A stretch of DNA of 28,768 nucleotides, from positions 1-28,768 of the forward strand of contig CAKPVJ010000027.1 of NCBI GenBank assembly GCA_934193515.1. Direction: 5' to 3'. Position numbers and translations under genes: made by a program. Origin of the DNA: an uncultured Megasphaera sp. Lineage in GTDB: Bacteria; Bacillota; Negativicutes; Veillonellales; Megasphaeraceae. The notes below the pieces were generated by a model. The model saw only the letters and a program-made list of their open reading frames with translations. It was not told the DNA's origin and made no database searches. Positions 1 to 8,144 of the stretch are shown here, piece by piece (the first letter of the stretch is position 1; every line of letters begins with the position of its first letter).

Positions 1-58
1 TGTCAAGGACTTTTTTCGGAAGAATTGAACAATTCTTCATATCCTCATCAAAAGACAT
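1..58 (-). CDS. 5' end of an unidentified gene, cut by the window edge
   Basis: Only the first 19 codons are inside the window, reading MSFDEDMKNCSILPKKVLD from an ATG at 58-56. I do not recognise the protein. The gene is credible because a purine-rich ribosome binding site (AAGGCGGG, within 61-70) sits just before the ATG and a near-consensus promoter lies about 50-80 bases upstream. An in-frame ATG at 40-38, with GAGGAT before it, is an alternative start. It is transcribed away from the solute-binding-protein operon, so the stretch 59-300 is a divergent promoter region. Confidence 0.6.
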   Translation of the reverse strand, partial: MSFDEDMKNCSILPKKVLD

Positions 59-110
59 ATCCCGCCTTTCCCGAAGCTCTTTGCAGTGCCCCGTTCCCGA
101 CGGCTTGATT

Positions 111-139
111 AGTATATCGCAAATAGCCCCCTCTGTCAA
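111..139 (-). promoter_or_regulatory. Sigma-70-type promoter for the left-edge gene
   Basis: On the minus strand TTGACA (134-139) is followed after exactly 17 bases by TATACT (111-116). This is a perfect -35 and a five-of-six -10. The predicted transcript would start near 104 and give a leader of about 45 bases before the ATG at 58. Confidence 0.75.
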
Positions 140-245
140 CTATTTTTTTACATTTTTTTGACATATTCTCTATTTTCGCTGTCCCCACTTCTTCTTTTTT
201 TCTGAATTCTATCACCAATCTATTCCCCATTATATATATATATAG

Positions 246-292
246 TATAATTTATCATAGTAATTGAATTTCAACTATACGTTATAGAGGAG
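246..292 (+). promoter_or_regulatory. Probable -10 element and ribosome binding site of the first binding-protein gene
   Basis: TATAAT at 246-251 lies in an AT-rich tract that includes a TA dinucleotide run at about 230-243. No good -35 was seen (TTCCCC at the 17-base position). GAGGAG at 287-292 lies eight bases before the ATG at 301 and fixes that start. The stretch 140-300 otherwise shows no gene. Confidence 0.5.
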
Positions 293-300
293 TTGGTATC

Positions 301-1086
301 ATGAACAAAAAATTATTAGTCCTGGCAGCTACCGCCATAACAGCTGCAACACTATTAGCAGGCTGCGGTTCATCGGGAGATAAAAAGGAAGCTGACCAAG
401 CTGGTTCCACGTTTGTCGTCGGTATGGAACCGACTTTTCCTCCTTTTGAATTTACAGAAGACGACAAGTACATCGGCTTCGATATTGACTTTGCACAAGC
501 CGTCTGCGACAAAATGGGCGTGAAAATGGAAGTTAAAAGCATGGGCTTTGATGCCTTAATTCCAGCCTTAAAGAGCGGACAGATTGATATGATCGCTTCC
601 GGCATGGACGCTACACCGGAACGAGCTAAGCAAGTAGCCTTTACGACGACCTATTTCCATGATGGCTATTCTGTCGTTGTACGTAAAGACAATACGTCTA
701 TCCACGGCTTCAACGATTTGAAAAACAGCGTAGTCGGTTCACAAGTCGGTACCAAAGGGGTAGAATTAGCACAAAATGCCGGCGCTACTGTCAAACAGTA
801 TGATGCCAACAGCCAGGGCTGGCTGGAACTCAACAGCGGTACTTGCGACGCCGTAGTCATCAACACCTCCGTCGCACTGTATTACTTGAAACAAGGCGGC
901 GACAAAGACTTGAAACTGGCCGGCGACTCTCAGCTTGCTCCTGATGGGTTGGCAATGGCTATCAGCAAAGACAAACCGGAACGTTTGGAAAAAGTAAACA
1001 AGGCTATCAAAGAATTGAAAGAAGACGGCACCTATGCTAAGTTGTATCAAAAATGGTTTGGCGTAGAACCTCCTGCAGATAACTAA
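301..1086 (+). CDS. Amino-acid ABC transporter substrate-binding lipoprotein (copy 1)
   Basis: This 261-residue protein is a periplasmic solute-binding protein of the polar amino-acid family (SBP_bac_3). Residues 1-21 are a lipoprotein signal peptide with lipobox LAGC, making Cys22 the acylated residue. The mature domain opens with the family-typical VGMEPTFPPFEF and GFDIDFAQAVCDKMG and carries SGMDATPER in the ligand-binding half. In a diderm it would capture an amino acid in the periplasm and deliver it to an ABC permease, but no permease or ATPase gene is visible in the window. It is the first gene of a three-gene operon; its TAA overlaps the next ATG by one base. The ligand cannot be read from sequence. 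The downstream copy 2 is a close paralogue of the same length. Confidence 0.93.
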   Translation: MNKKLLVLAATAITAATLLAGCGSSGDKKEADQAGSTFVVGMEPTFPPFEFTEDDKYIGFDIDFAQAVCDKMGVKMEVKSMGFDALIPALKSGQIDMIASGMDATPERAKQVAFTTTYFHDGYSVVVRKDNTSIHGFNDLKNSVVGSQVGTKGVELAQNAGATVKQYDANSQGWLELNSGTCDAVVINTSVALYYLKQGGDKDLKLAGDSQLAPDGLAMAISKDKPERLEKVNKAIKELKEDGTYAKLYQKWFGVEPPADN

Positions 1087-1721
1087 TGTATTCTACGTAT
1101 ATTTTTGATTTTGACTATACCCTGGCCAACTCCGAACAGGGAATTGTCATGTGTTTTGAAATGCTCTTTGCTGATGAAGGATACGGGCCGTTTCCCCGCC
1201 AGACGATTTGCCAAACCATTGGCATGACCATGTATGATGCCATGGCACAGCTGACCGGCGAAACAAATCCGCATCGCATTAACGAATTGATTCATTTATA
1301 CAAGGTTCGGTATTCTGATAAATATATGGTAGCCAATACCCACTTGTATCCGCAGACACGGCCTATGCTGACTCGTCTAAAAGAAAAAGGGGCCCGGACT
1401 TGTATTGTATCTACCAAGACCCGTTCCCGTATTCAGCAGACGATTGACAAAGAACATTTAAATGTGTTAATTGACTGCGTTATTGGTATTGAAGATGTCC
1501 GTGAAGCCAAGCCGTCTCCGCAGGGAATCCAGACGATTCAATCCCGCTTTCAACTTCCTGCTGAAAAAATTATTTATATCGGAGACAGCCTGATTGATGC
1601 GCAGACGGCGGCCAATGCTCACGTCGATTTTGCTGCCGTGACTACAGGTACCACATCGGCAGCTGATTTTACTGCCTGGCCGCACGTTCAAATCATGCAT
1701 GATTTGAGCGAGTTGTTGTAA
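1086..1721 (+). CDS. HAD-superfamily phosphatase, phosphoglycolate phosphatase-like
   Basis: This 211-residue protein has the full HAD signature. Motif I is DFDYT with nucleophile Asp8 and acid/base Asp10, motif II is Ser109-Thr110 in IVSTKT, motif III is Lys142 in AKPSP, and motif IV is GDSLID with Asp167 and Asp171. The region between motifs I and II is long enough for a helical C1 cap, as in Gph/PGP-type small-molecule phosphatases. The substrate is unknown. It starts inside the stop codon of the upstream binding-protein gene (TAATG) and has no obvious ribosome binding site of its own, so it is probably translated by coupling. Finding it between two binding-protein paralogues is unusual; it may act on a metabolite linked to the imported ligand, but that is inference. 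Confidence 0.88.
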   Translation: MYSTYIFDFDYTLANSEQGIVMCFEMLFADEGYGPFPRQTICQTIGMTMYDAMAQLTGETNPHRINELIHLYKVRYSDKYMVANTHLYPQTRPMLTRLKEKGARTCIVSTKTRSRIQQTIDKEHLNVLIDCVIGIEDVREAKPSPQGIQTIQSRFQLPAEKIIYIGDSLIDAQTAANAHVDFAAVTTGTTSAADFTAWPHVQIMHDLSELL

Positions 1722-1745
1722 AGTATGTATGAAAGAGGGATTTTT

Positions 1746-2531
1746 ATGAACAAGAAATACGTTTCTATCGTTGCTGCTTCCATGGCTGCACTGACGCTTC
1801 TCGCCGGCTGCGGCAGCTCGACGACTACCAAAGACAGTGCTGACAAAGAACAAAAAACAATCGTCGTCGGGACGGAACCGACCTTCCCGCCGTTTGAATT
1901 TACAGAAAACGACAAAGATGTCGGTTTTGATATCGATTTGACACAAGCCGTCTGCGACAAACTCGGCTATAAGATGGAAGTTAAAAACCTTGGTTTTGAC
2001 GCTTTGATTCCAGCATTGAAGAGCGGCCAAATCGACCTCATTGCTGCCGGCATGGACGCTACGCCGGAACGGAAGAAGCAGGTAGATTTTACCGATGTAT
2101 ACTTTAAAGGCGGCTATACGATTGTCGTTAAAAAAGATAATACGGATATTTCCGGATACGACGGCATTACAGGTAAAACCGTCGGTGCACAGGTAGGTTC
2201 CAAGGCTGCTGATTTTGCCCGCGAACACGGCGCAAATGTCAAAGAATTTGATACCAACAGCCAAGGCTGGCTGGAATTGGAAGCCGGCACTTGCGACGCC
2301 ATCTCGATTGATAGCGCTGTTGCAATGTATTATTTAAAACAAGGCGGCGATGCCAAGTTGAAACTTGTCGGCGAACCGATTACGTCCCGCGGCGTAGCCA
2401 TGGCTATCAGCAAAGACAAACCGGAACTGCGCGATAAAGTCAACAACGCATTAAAAGAATTAAAAGCTGACGGTACCTACGCAACACTGTATAAAAAATG
2501 GTTTGGCGTAGAACCGAAAAACTTAGACTAA
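1746..2531 (+). CDS. Amino-acid ABC transporter substrate-binding lipoprotein (copy 2)
   Basis: This 261-residue protein is a paralogue of the gene at 301. It has a lipoprotein signal peptide ending LAGC (Cys22), then VGTEPTFPPFEF, GFDIDLTQAVCDKLG and AGMDATPER. The two copies keep nearly the same residues in the binding-site motifs and the same C-terminal KWFGVEP. They diverge more in the middle, for example IHGFNDLKN against ISGYDGITG. The start at 1746 is chosen over an in-frame ATG at 1725 because AAGAGGGA (1733-1740) is correctly placed before it and MNKK is the natural lipoprotein start. It ends the operon. Duplication with divergence suggests related but different ligands served by a transporter encoded elsewhere. 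Confidence 0.93.
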   Translation: MNKKYVSIVAASMAALTLLAGCGSSTTTKDSADKEQKTIVVGTEPTFPPFEFTENDKDVGFDIDLTQAVCDKLGYKMEVKNLGFDALIPALKSGQIDLIAAGMDATPERKKQVDFTDVYFKGGYTIVVKKDNTDISGYDGITGKTVGAQVGSKAADFAREHGANVKEFDTNSQGWLELEAGTCDAISIDSAVAMYYLKQGGDAKLKLVGEPITSRGVAMAISKDKPELRDKVNNALKELKADGTYATLYKKWFGVEPKNLD

Positions 2532-2550
2532 ACAACATATACGTTACGTT

Positions 2551-2607
2551 GCAAAAAGGGATTGCCGCATGAAATATTTCAACATCATGCAGTAATCCCT
2601 TTTCTGC
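2551..2607 (+). terminator. Hairpin terminator after the binding-protein operon
   Basis: AAAAGGGATT pairs with AATCCCTTTT across a loop that also contains a weaker GCATG/CATGC pairing. It starts 20 bases after the stop of the second binding protein. The U-rich strand is part of the stem, so it could work in either direction. Confidence 0.65.
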
Positions 2608-2705
2608 AAACGCGTTCCGTTTTCTGTTGGGAATGTAAAGAAAGCACTTTCGTTTCTATCATTTTTTCATACTACTACCGATACACTGCAAACTGCATGC
2701 TAAAG

Positions 2706-2741
2706 AGGGCCATCGCATCGTGCGACGGCCCTTATTTTTAT
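2706..2741 (+). terminator. Second hairpin terminator between convergent genes
   Basis: A 12-base stem (2706-2717 with 2721-2732, one G:T pair, loop TCG) is followed on the plus strand by TATTTTTATT. It lies between the plus-strand operon and the convergent minus-strand operon ending at 2757, so it may serve both; the minus-strand U-tract is weak. Between this and the first hairpin (2608-2705) I see nothing else. Confidence 0.65.
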
Positions 2742-2756
2742 TGGTACTGTATCTTG

Positions 2757-4118
2757 TTAGTTGCCATACATGACAGGTTCGTATACCCGTTTTGCTTTTG
2801 CTTTTTTGGCAGGCTGTTCCTGTTTCTTTTTGGACTTGCTGTCTTTCTGAGGTACTGCCGTTTCCGGGCTGACGGTATCTTTGTCACCTGGCGTCGGCTG
2901 TACGCTTTGCATTTCTTGTGCTTTTTCCGCTTCTTTTGCTTTAGCGGCTAATGCTGCTTCCCGACGTATTTTTTCCTGCAATGCGCGCTGCGCAGCGGCA
3001 TCATCGGCTGCTTTTTGCAGTTCTTTATCCGGAACCACAATAATGCGGACCGGCAAATTAGCAGCACCCGGCGGCATCATATGCATGATGACATCTGTTC
3101 CAGCCGGTACTGTATCTAAATACTGCATCGCATAGGGATTATCTTTGCCCATGCTGAGACGGTCTGAAGGCAGTTCAATAATTTTCCGCACTTCTTTTTG
3201 CTGTGCGTCCGTGTACGACAAATCCATGACACCGGCATATTCGCCGCCCATCGGATTAAAATACAAATGCAAATTACCAGTTCCCTTTGTGCGCAGCCGT
3301 ATCGTATAGTTGACGCCATAATTGCCGACATTCTTGGATACGCGATTATCCATCGCATCGTGACCTACTAAAAAGCGGTCCAACACGTCGCCGGCAAGGC
3401 GAATATAGCCAATACCATCCAGCGAAGAATACGGAATCAGCGTGCTGATATAGCGGTCTTTGCCCCAAAATGTTCCGCGAAGCTGTACGGAATCACTGGG
3501 CAAATACAACTGTTTGCGCACAAACAAGAGCGGGTTGTCTGTAAACGGCAGAATCATCGACGAGACATACATGGCAGTTGGCAGCTCTATATCCACAATA
3601 CCTGAAAAAAGCTGGTCCGGCAGTACCTTTACATTGTCCAGCCGATTGCCCAGCAGGGCATATCCGTGCGCAGGTACCGTCACCTTATTGACGATATTGT
3701 TTCCTTCATAATACAGCATGGATAATTCTTTGCCGACTTCATAATATTCAGTACTCGGCTGTGCATACTGACAATTTTTAAGGATGACTTCCTGATCGCT
3801 GTCTTCTGGATTATAGGCAACGACAACAATTTTGCGCGGTATGCTGCTTTGATTGACATGATAAAAATACATGCGGCAGTCACCGCTTACTTTATCACCA
3901 TACAATATGCCGCTTTCTTCCGGATATTCCGGGCTGTCTGAAAACAACAGCGTTCCCTTATTGACCGGTTCTGTCATAGCAATGACACCCATATGCGCAT
4001 TAACAATATGATTCATCGTGTCGGCATCATTCGGATTCGGACTGGCTGCCGCAGCGGCATATAAGGCCGTCAAAGTCAGTATACTTACTATATATTTAAA
4101 AAACTTCATTGGTTTCAT
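2757..4118 (-). CDS. Secreted protein of unknown function, translationally coupled to whiA
   Basis: I do not recognise this 453-residue protein. Residues 1-26 form a Sec signal peptide (basic start, hydrophobic core, Ala-rich cleavage region), so it should be exported to the periplasm or envelope. The body (about 30-360) is beta-rich, with few charged runs and no catalytic motif I can name. The C-terminus (about 360-450) is a low-complexity Ala/Lys/Glu/Gln tail ending in a strongly basic stretch, which could be a flexible anchor or peptidoglycan- or LPS-binding tail. The ATG at 4118 lies inside the last codons of whiA (23-base overlap), with AGAAGGAA about ten bases before it. A second in-frame ATG at 4109 is possible. 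The overlap implies co-expression with whiA-yvcK-rapZ. Confidence 0.85.
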   Translation of the reverse strand: MKPMKFFKYIVSILTLTALYAAAAASPNPNDADTMNHIVNAHMGVIAMTEPVNKGTLLFSDSPEYPEESGILYGDKVSGDCRMYFYHVNQSSIPRKIVVVAYNPEDSDQEVILKNCQYAQPSTEYYEVGKELSMLYYEGNNIVNKVTVPAHGYALLGNRLDNVKVLPDQLFSGIVDIELPTAMYVSSMILPFTDNPLLFVRKQLYLPSDSVQLRGTFWGKDRYISTLIPYSSLDGIGYIRLAGDVLDRFLVGHDAMDNRVSKNVGNYGVNYTIRLRTKGTGNLHLYFNPMGGEYAGVMDLSYTDAQQKEVRKIIELPSDRLSMGKDNPYAMQYLDTVPAGTDVIMHMMPPGAANLPVRIIVVPDKELQKAADDAAAQRALQEKIRREAALAAKAKEAEKAQEMQSVQPTPGDKDTVSPETAVPQKDSKSKKKQEQPAKKAKAKRVYEPVMYGN

Positions 4119-5043
4119 CTTTCTCTTTTCCTTCTAACTGCATAGCTATTGCAGCGATTTTTTTGAATCGATGGGACAATCCTGATTTCGTCAGTCCCGA
4201 TAACGCAGCTAACTCACTCATCGGCGCCTCCGGATGACGGAGCCGCAGTTCTGCTGCTTCCTGTAATTTCGTCGTCATTTGGCTGTATTTGCCGGATGCT
4301 TGTATTGTTTCAATATCACGTCGCTGTCGTATCGCAGCGTCTACGGTCTTCTGTAAATTAGCCGTTTCACAATTAACCACACGATTGACATTATTTCGCA
4401 TATCTTTGACGACGCGCACGCTTTCAAAATCCAAATACGCCTGCGTGGCTCCGACATACTGCAAAAAAGCGGATACGCCATTGCCTTCTTTGACATACAC
4501 GAGATAATCCCCTTTGCGGTCCGTCATTTTAGCCGGGACATGAAACCGCCGCATAATTTTCAACAACTTTCGGGCAAAAAACTCATTGCCTGTCAGCAGT
4601 TCCAAATGATAATCGCCCTTAGGCTGATTGACAGAGCCGCCGCCCATAAAGGCACCCCGCAAAAAAGCCCGCTGACAATCAGCATTTTTCAAATCAATCG
4701 CAGTAAATTCTTCTGCTCCCGGAAACAGGGACAGCGTCTTCAACACGCGCGTACTGGCCTCTGTCGGCGGTACACGCAAAATATAGTAATTTTTTTTGCG
4801 CAGCCGCAGCCCCTGCCGTACCCGCACTTCCGGGCGAATAGCAAAAGACTGACGCCACATCTTCAAGGCTTTGCGCGCTACGGCATTATTGGATGTGCTG
4901 AATTCAATGCCTATACAGCCGCGCGAACCTAATATCAACGAGCCGCCCATACACAACAACGCCGCCAGTTCAGCAGAGCGGCAGGCGGCATTTTCTGGTT
5001 GATAGTGGGCAATTTCATTTTTGACCTCTTCGGCAAACGACAT
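4096..5043 (-). CDS. whiA: WhiA-family DNA-binding protein
   Basis: This 315-residue protein matches WhiA: an N-terminal LAGLIDADG homing-endonuclease-like fold without nuclease function, then a C-terminal helix-turn-helix (MSELAALSGLTKSGLSHRF). Typical features are FAEEVKNE at the start, the GGS.ILGSRG segment near residue 35, RAFLRGAFMGGGSVN, and ANLQKTVDAAIRQ before the helix-turn-helix. WhiA binds DNA and influences sporulation-linked division in Streptomyces and division and chromosome segregation in Bacillus. I chose ATG 5043 because AGGAGGT (5051-5058) lies seven bases before it; a GTG nine bases upstream overlaps that site. It follows rapZ and yvcK in the order found across Firmicutes and Actinobacteria. 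Confidence 0.95.
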   Translation of the reverse strand: MSFAEEVKNEIAHYQPENAACRSAELAALLCMGGSLILGSRGCIGIEFSTSNNAVARKALKMWRQSFAIRPEVRVRQGLRLRKKNYYILRVPPTEASTRVLKTLSLFPGAEEFTAIDLKNADCQRAFLRGAFMGGGSVNQPKGDYHLELLTGNEFFARKLLKIMRRFHVPAKMTDRKGDYLVYVKEGNGVSAFLQYVGATQAYLDFESVRVVKDMRNNVNRVVNCETANLQKTVDAAIRQRRDIETIQASGKYSQMTTKLQEAAELRLRHPEAPMSELAALSGLTKSGLSHRFKKIAAIAMQLEGKEKDETNEVF

Positions 5044-5055
5044 GCTGCCCACCTC

Positions 5056-6402
5056 CTATTGGTGTTTAAAATTATATCGTTTCAAATAGTAATGCAGCAG
5101 TTCCGGCGACAAATCGGTCCGCAGCGCATTAATCAAATCAAAAAGAACATTGGCCAATTTCTTAGTATCATGGGTAGCCCCCGTTTCTTTATTAACCAAA
5201 TCAGACAGAATCAGCGTGGCCCCGGCCTGGCTGACTTCCTTTTTGTCAATGATGACCGGATGGGAACCGGCCGCAGCATACCGCTGCAGAATGGCTGTGT
5301 CAATATTACCGCTGTTGGCAATAACAAAATCAATAACCTGCTGTCCCAACTGCCGATGTATTGCTTTTACGTGATCTGATACAGAATAATCGTCCGTTTC
5401 ACCAGGCTGCGTCATCACATTGCAAATATAAATCTTCTTGGCTGCACTGCCGCAGACTGCCTCTGCAATTTCCGGTACACACAAATTAGGCATAATGCTG
5501 GTATATAAGCTGCCCGGTCCCAGCACGACAGCATCGGCACTGCGAATGGCTTCTACGGCTGACTGTACCGCCTTCGGCTGTTCCGGCGTCGTAAACACGC
5601 GCTTGATTTTGCCGTGTGCATGCGGTATTTGTGATTCGCCGCAAATAATCCGTCCATCTGTCAATTCGGCATTTAAAGAAATTTTTTCTGCCGACGACGG
5701 GATGACTTTCCCGCGCACTTTTAATACCTTACTTGTCGCATCCATCGCTTCTTCTACATCTCCCAGGACTTCGATGAGCGCAGCGATAAATAAATTGCCA
5801 AAGCTGTGTCCTGTCAAATTTCCAGAACCACCAAAGCGATGGGCAAACAGTTTTTCCATCAGACCTTCTTTATCAGCCAGGGCAACCAGGCAGTTGCGCA
5901 AATCACCAGGAGCAATAATATCCAAATCCTGGCGAATACGGCCTGTCGAGCCGCCGTCATCTGCCACCGTTACGACAGCCGTCAAATTGTAGGTTTTGGT
6001 CTTTAGTCCCCGCAGCATGACAGACAGCCCGGTACCACCGCCGATAACGACTACCTTCGGGCCTTTGGAAAGCTGGATGTTGGACAATATCAAATCACTG
6101 ATATTTCCCGATTCATTGGGCATGACAACGCCGAGCATCGTCCGTATAAGCCGCTTGGTAGACCAGCCCATAATCACAATGCCAATACAAAGAACAACAA
6201 TGCCCAATGTCGCCAACACCGTATAGTTATAATGTCCCGTTATTTCGTACAGCATGCGGAACATCCATTCTTCAATCTGACCAAGCCATTGGTAATTGAA
6301 GGTCAGGACCAAGCCAAAGCTGGTAGCCATCATGCCCAGGCCAAAGATAAAAAGCCAGCGTTTGATATGCAGTCCCGGATGCAGCCATTTAAAAAAACGC
6401 AT
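5056..6402 (-). CDS. yvcK: YvcK/CofD-like gluconeogenesis factor with N-terminal membrane anchor
   Basis: This 448-residue protein has two predicted membrane segments (about 13-35 and 60-80), then a soluble CofD-like domain beginning VVVIGGGTGLS near residue 117. That domain continues with VADDGGSTGRIRQDL and APGDLRNCLVAL. YvcK proteins bind UDP-sugars and are needed for normal cell-wall synthesis and growth on gluconeogenic carbon sources; Bacillus YvcK lacks the membrane hairpin, so this is a longer, membrane-tethered form. The ATG at 6402 has GGAGGTG seven bases upstream. The TAG stop overlaps the whiA ribosome binding site, and the start lies 15 bases after the rapZ stop. The gene is therefore in the conserved rapZ-yvcK-whiA operon. 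Confidence 0.95.
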   Translation of the reverse strand: MRFFKWLHPGLHIKRWLFIFGLGMMATSFGLVLTFNYQWLGQIEEWMFRMLYEITGHYNYTVLATLGIVVLCIGIVIMGWSTKRLIRTMLGVVMPNESGNISDLILSNIQLSKGPKVVVIGGGTGLSVMLRGLKTKTYNLTAVVTVADDGGSTGRIRQDLDIIAPGDLRNCLVALADKEGLMEKLFAHRFGGSGNLTGHSFGNLFIAALIEVLGDVEEAMDATSKVLKVRGKVIPSSAEKISLNAELTDGRIICGESQIPHAHGKIKRVFTTPEQPKAVQSAVEAIRSADAVVLGPGSLYTSIMPNLCVPEIAEAVCGSAAKKIYICNVMTQPGETDDYSVSDHVKAIHRQLGQQVIDFVIANSGNIDTAILQRYAAAGSHPVIIDKKEVSQAGATLILSDLVNKETGATHDTKKLANVLFDLINALRTDLSPELLHYYLKRYNFKHQ

Positions 6403-6417
6403 GAGCCGACACCTCCA

Positions 6418-7320
6418 TTATTGTCCTTCGTACCCCGGCGCATCTTCCTCTACGTCATTTTTATACAGATCTCGATGCTCAATCGTGACATCGACGCCTG
6501 TTTCTTTTAAATGTTTGTACATCGCTTCTGCCATACAGACGCTGCGATGCATGCCGCCGGTACAGCCGACAGCAATTACGAGCTGACTTTTCCCTTCCCG
6601 TTCATAATTGGGCAGCAGAAAATCAATCATATCAAACCATTTTTCCTTAAATGCTGTCGTGATAGGGAAGCTTTCGACATAGTCCCGGACAGCAGGCACA
6701 CGACCCGATTTATGGCGGTATTCTTCAATATAATAGGGATTGGGCAAGAAGCGCACATCATCGACAATATCGGCATCGATAGGCATGCCGTGTTTAAAGC
6801 CAAAGGAAACGACTGTCACATTCATGCTTTTTTTGCCATCATTAATTGCATATTTTTTGACTAATATTTCCTTTAATTCTTTGGGTCTTAAATTACTCGT
6901 ATCAATAATAAAATCGGCCTGCTTGCGCAGTGTTGCCAAGCGGCGGCGTTCTTCCGCAATGCCTTGGCTGATACGGCTGTGCGGTGCCAAAGGATGCACG
7001 CGGCGCGTTTCTTTATACCGGCGGATTAATGCCTGGTCAGACGCTTCGATAAAGACAATTTCATAATCTACACCCTGTTCCTGCAGTTCTTTTAGGGACT
7101 GGCTCATCGCATCAAAAAACTGGCCGCCGCGAATATCGGCAATCAAGGCGACATGACGGACTCGTTCGCCCCCTTTGATGCACAATTCAGCAAATTTAGG
7201 AATCAGTACCGGCGGAATGTTGTCAATACAAAAATAGCCGATATCTTCTAATACTTGCACGGCATGACTTTTGCCCGCACCGGACATACCTGTCACGATA
7301 ATCAAGTGAAACTGCTCCAT
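6418..7320 (-). CDS. rapZ: RapZ/YvcJ nucleotide-binding protein
   Basis: This 300-residue protein has an N-terminal P-loop domain with Walker A GMSGAGKS at 11-18 and DNIPP soon after. Its C-terminal domain contains the conserved AVGCTGGMHRSVCMAE, the region that binds small RNAs and glucosamine-6-phosphate in Escherichia coli RapZ. In Firmicutes YvcJ hydrolyses GTP and ATP; its target here is unknown. It is slightly longer than the usual ~285 residues because of an acidic tail ending YEGQ. GGAGG (7326-7330) lies five bases before the ATG. It heads the conserved rapZ-yvcK-whiA trio and follows a HAD phosphatase gene by 14 bases. Confidence 0.95.
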   Translation of the reverse strand: MEQFHLIIVTGMSGAGKSHAVQVLEDIGYFCIDNIPPVLIPKFAELCIKGGERVRHVALIADIRGGQFFDAMSQSLKELQEQGVDYEIVFIEASDQALIRRYKETRRVHPLAPHSRISQGIAEERRRLATLRKQADFIIDTSNLRPKELKEILVKKYAINDGKKSMNVTVVSFGFKHGMPIDADIVDDVRFLPNPYYIEEYRHKSGRVPAVRDYVESFPITTAFKEKWFDMIDFLLPNYEREGKSQLVIAVGCTGGMHRSVCMAEAMYKHLKETGVDVTIEHRDLYKNDVEEDAPGYEGQ

Positions 7321-7334
7321 AGGGGCCTCCTTAT

Positions 7335-8144
7335 TTACAACACAAATTTTTCAATCGCCTGTGCAACGCCATCAGCATCGTTGGATGCCGTCACACAGTC
7401 CGCAGCCGCTTTGATTTCATCATGGGCATTCTCCATCGCGACAGACAGCCCTGCGGCTTTCAGCATATCTATATCATTCTGCGAATCGCCTGCAGCCATA
7501 GTTTCTTCTATCGGTACGCCAAATAAATCGGCCAATCGCTGCAGACCCCTGCCTTTGTCTACCTGTGTAGGCATAATTTCCAAAAAAGTATCTTCAGAAA
7601 AAAGCACCTGCAGTTTTCCCGGCATGTGTTCTTCGATATATGCTTTTCGCTGCAGCAGTTCTTCATGGCTGCCGCGGCTGAGAATTTTGTTGCATGGGCC
7701 CTGCGGCTGATAAAACTCTTCGCCGCAAATGACAGCATGCGCCCCGGTTTTTCGTTCATATTCCTGAATCCAATGCTCTGATACGGCAGCACGCAGTACA
7801 TCATCAATATACGTCTGCATCTGCCAGCCTTTTTCTTTGGCTATAGTCAGCAAGGTTTGGGCATCTTCGACAGAGATTGTTTTTTCATACAATTTTCTGC
7901 CTGTTTCTACAGTTTGAATCAGGCCTCCTGCATAGAGAACCATCGGCATATCTCCCAGACCAAGGAGCTTGCCGTAGGAACGGGCTGTACTGTACATGCG
8001 TCCTGTCGCAATCGCTACGATGACGCCTTGTTCCCGGGCAGTCTGAATCGTCTGCAGTGTACGTGCAGAAATCGTTTTGTCACTGCGCAGCAGCGTACCG
8101 TCCAAATCCAAAGCAACCAGACGGATGGGCGGATTCATTTTCAT
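7335..8144 (-). CDS. Cof-type HAD phosphatase
   Basis: This 269-residue protein is a HAD phosphatase of the Cof/YidA type (C2 cap). Motif I is LDLDGTLL with Asp13 and Asp15, motif II is IATGRM, and the C-terminus has the usual AAGDSQNDIDML and VAMENA. Members dephosphorylate sugar phosphates, FMN or similar; the exact substrate cannot be predicted. The ATG at 8144 overlaps the TGA of the upstream SLH gene (ATGA arrangement), with AAGGCGG about a dozen bases upstream, so the two are probably translationally coupled. An in-frame ATG at 8138 is an alternative start. Confidence 0.93.
   Translation of the reverse strand: MKMNPPIRLVALDLDGTLLRSDKTISARTLQTIQTAREQGVIVAIATGRMYSTARSYGKLLGLGDMPMVLYAGGLIQTVETGRKLYEKTISVEDAQTLLTIAKEKGWQMQTYIDDVLRAAVSEHWIQEYERKTGAHAVICGEEFYQPQGPCNKILSRGSHEELLQRKAYIEEHMPGKLQVLFSEDTFLEIMPTQVDKGRGLQRLADLFGVPIEETMAAGDSQNDIDMLKAAGLSVAMENAHDEIKAAADCVTASNDADGVAQAIEKFVL

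Noticed and set aside
2562..2951. A 129-codon plus-strand frame after the binding-protein operon
   Set aside because: It spans two terminator hairpins and overlaps the end of the convergent secreted-protein gene. Its Phe/Cys/Tyr-rich translation is not protein-like.
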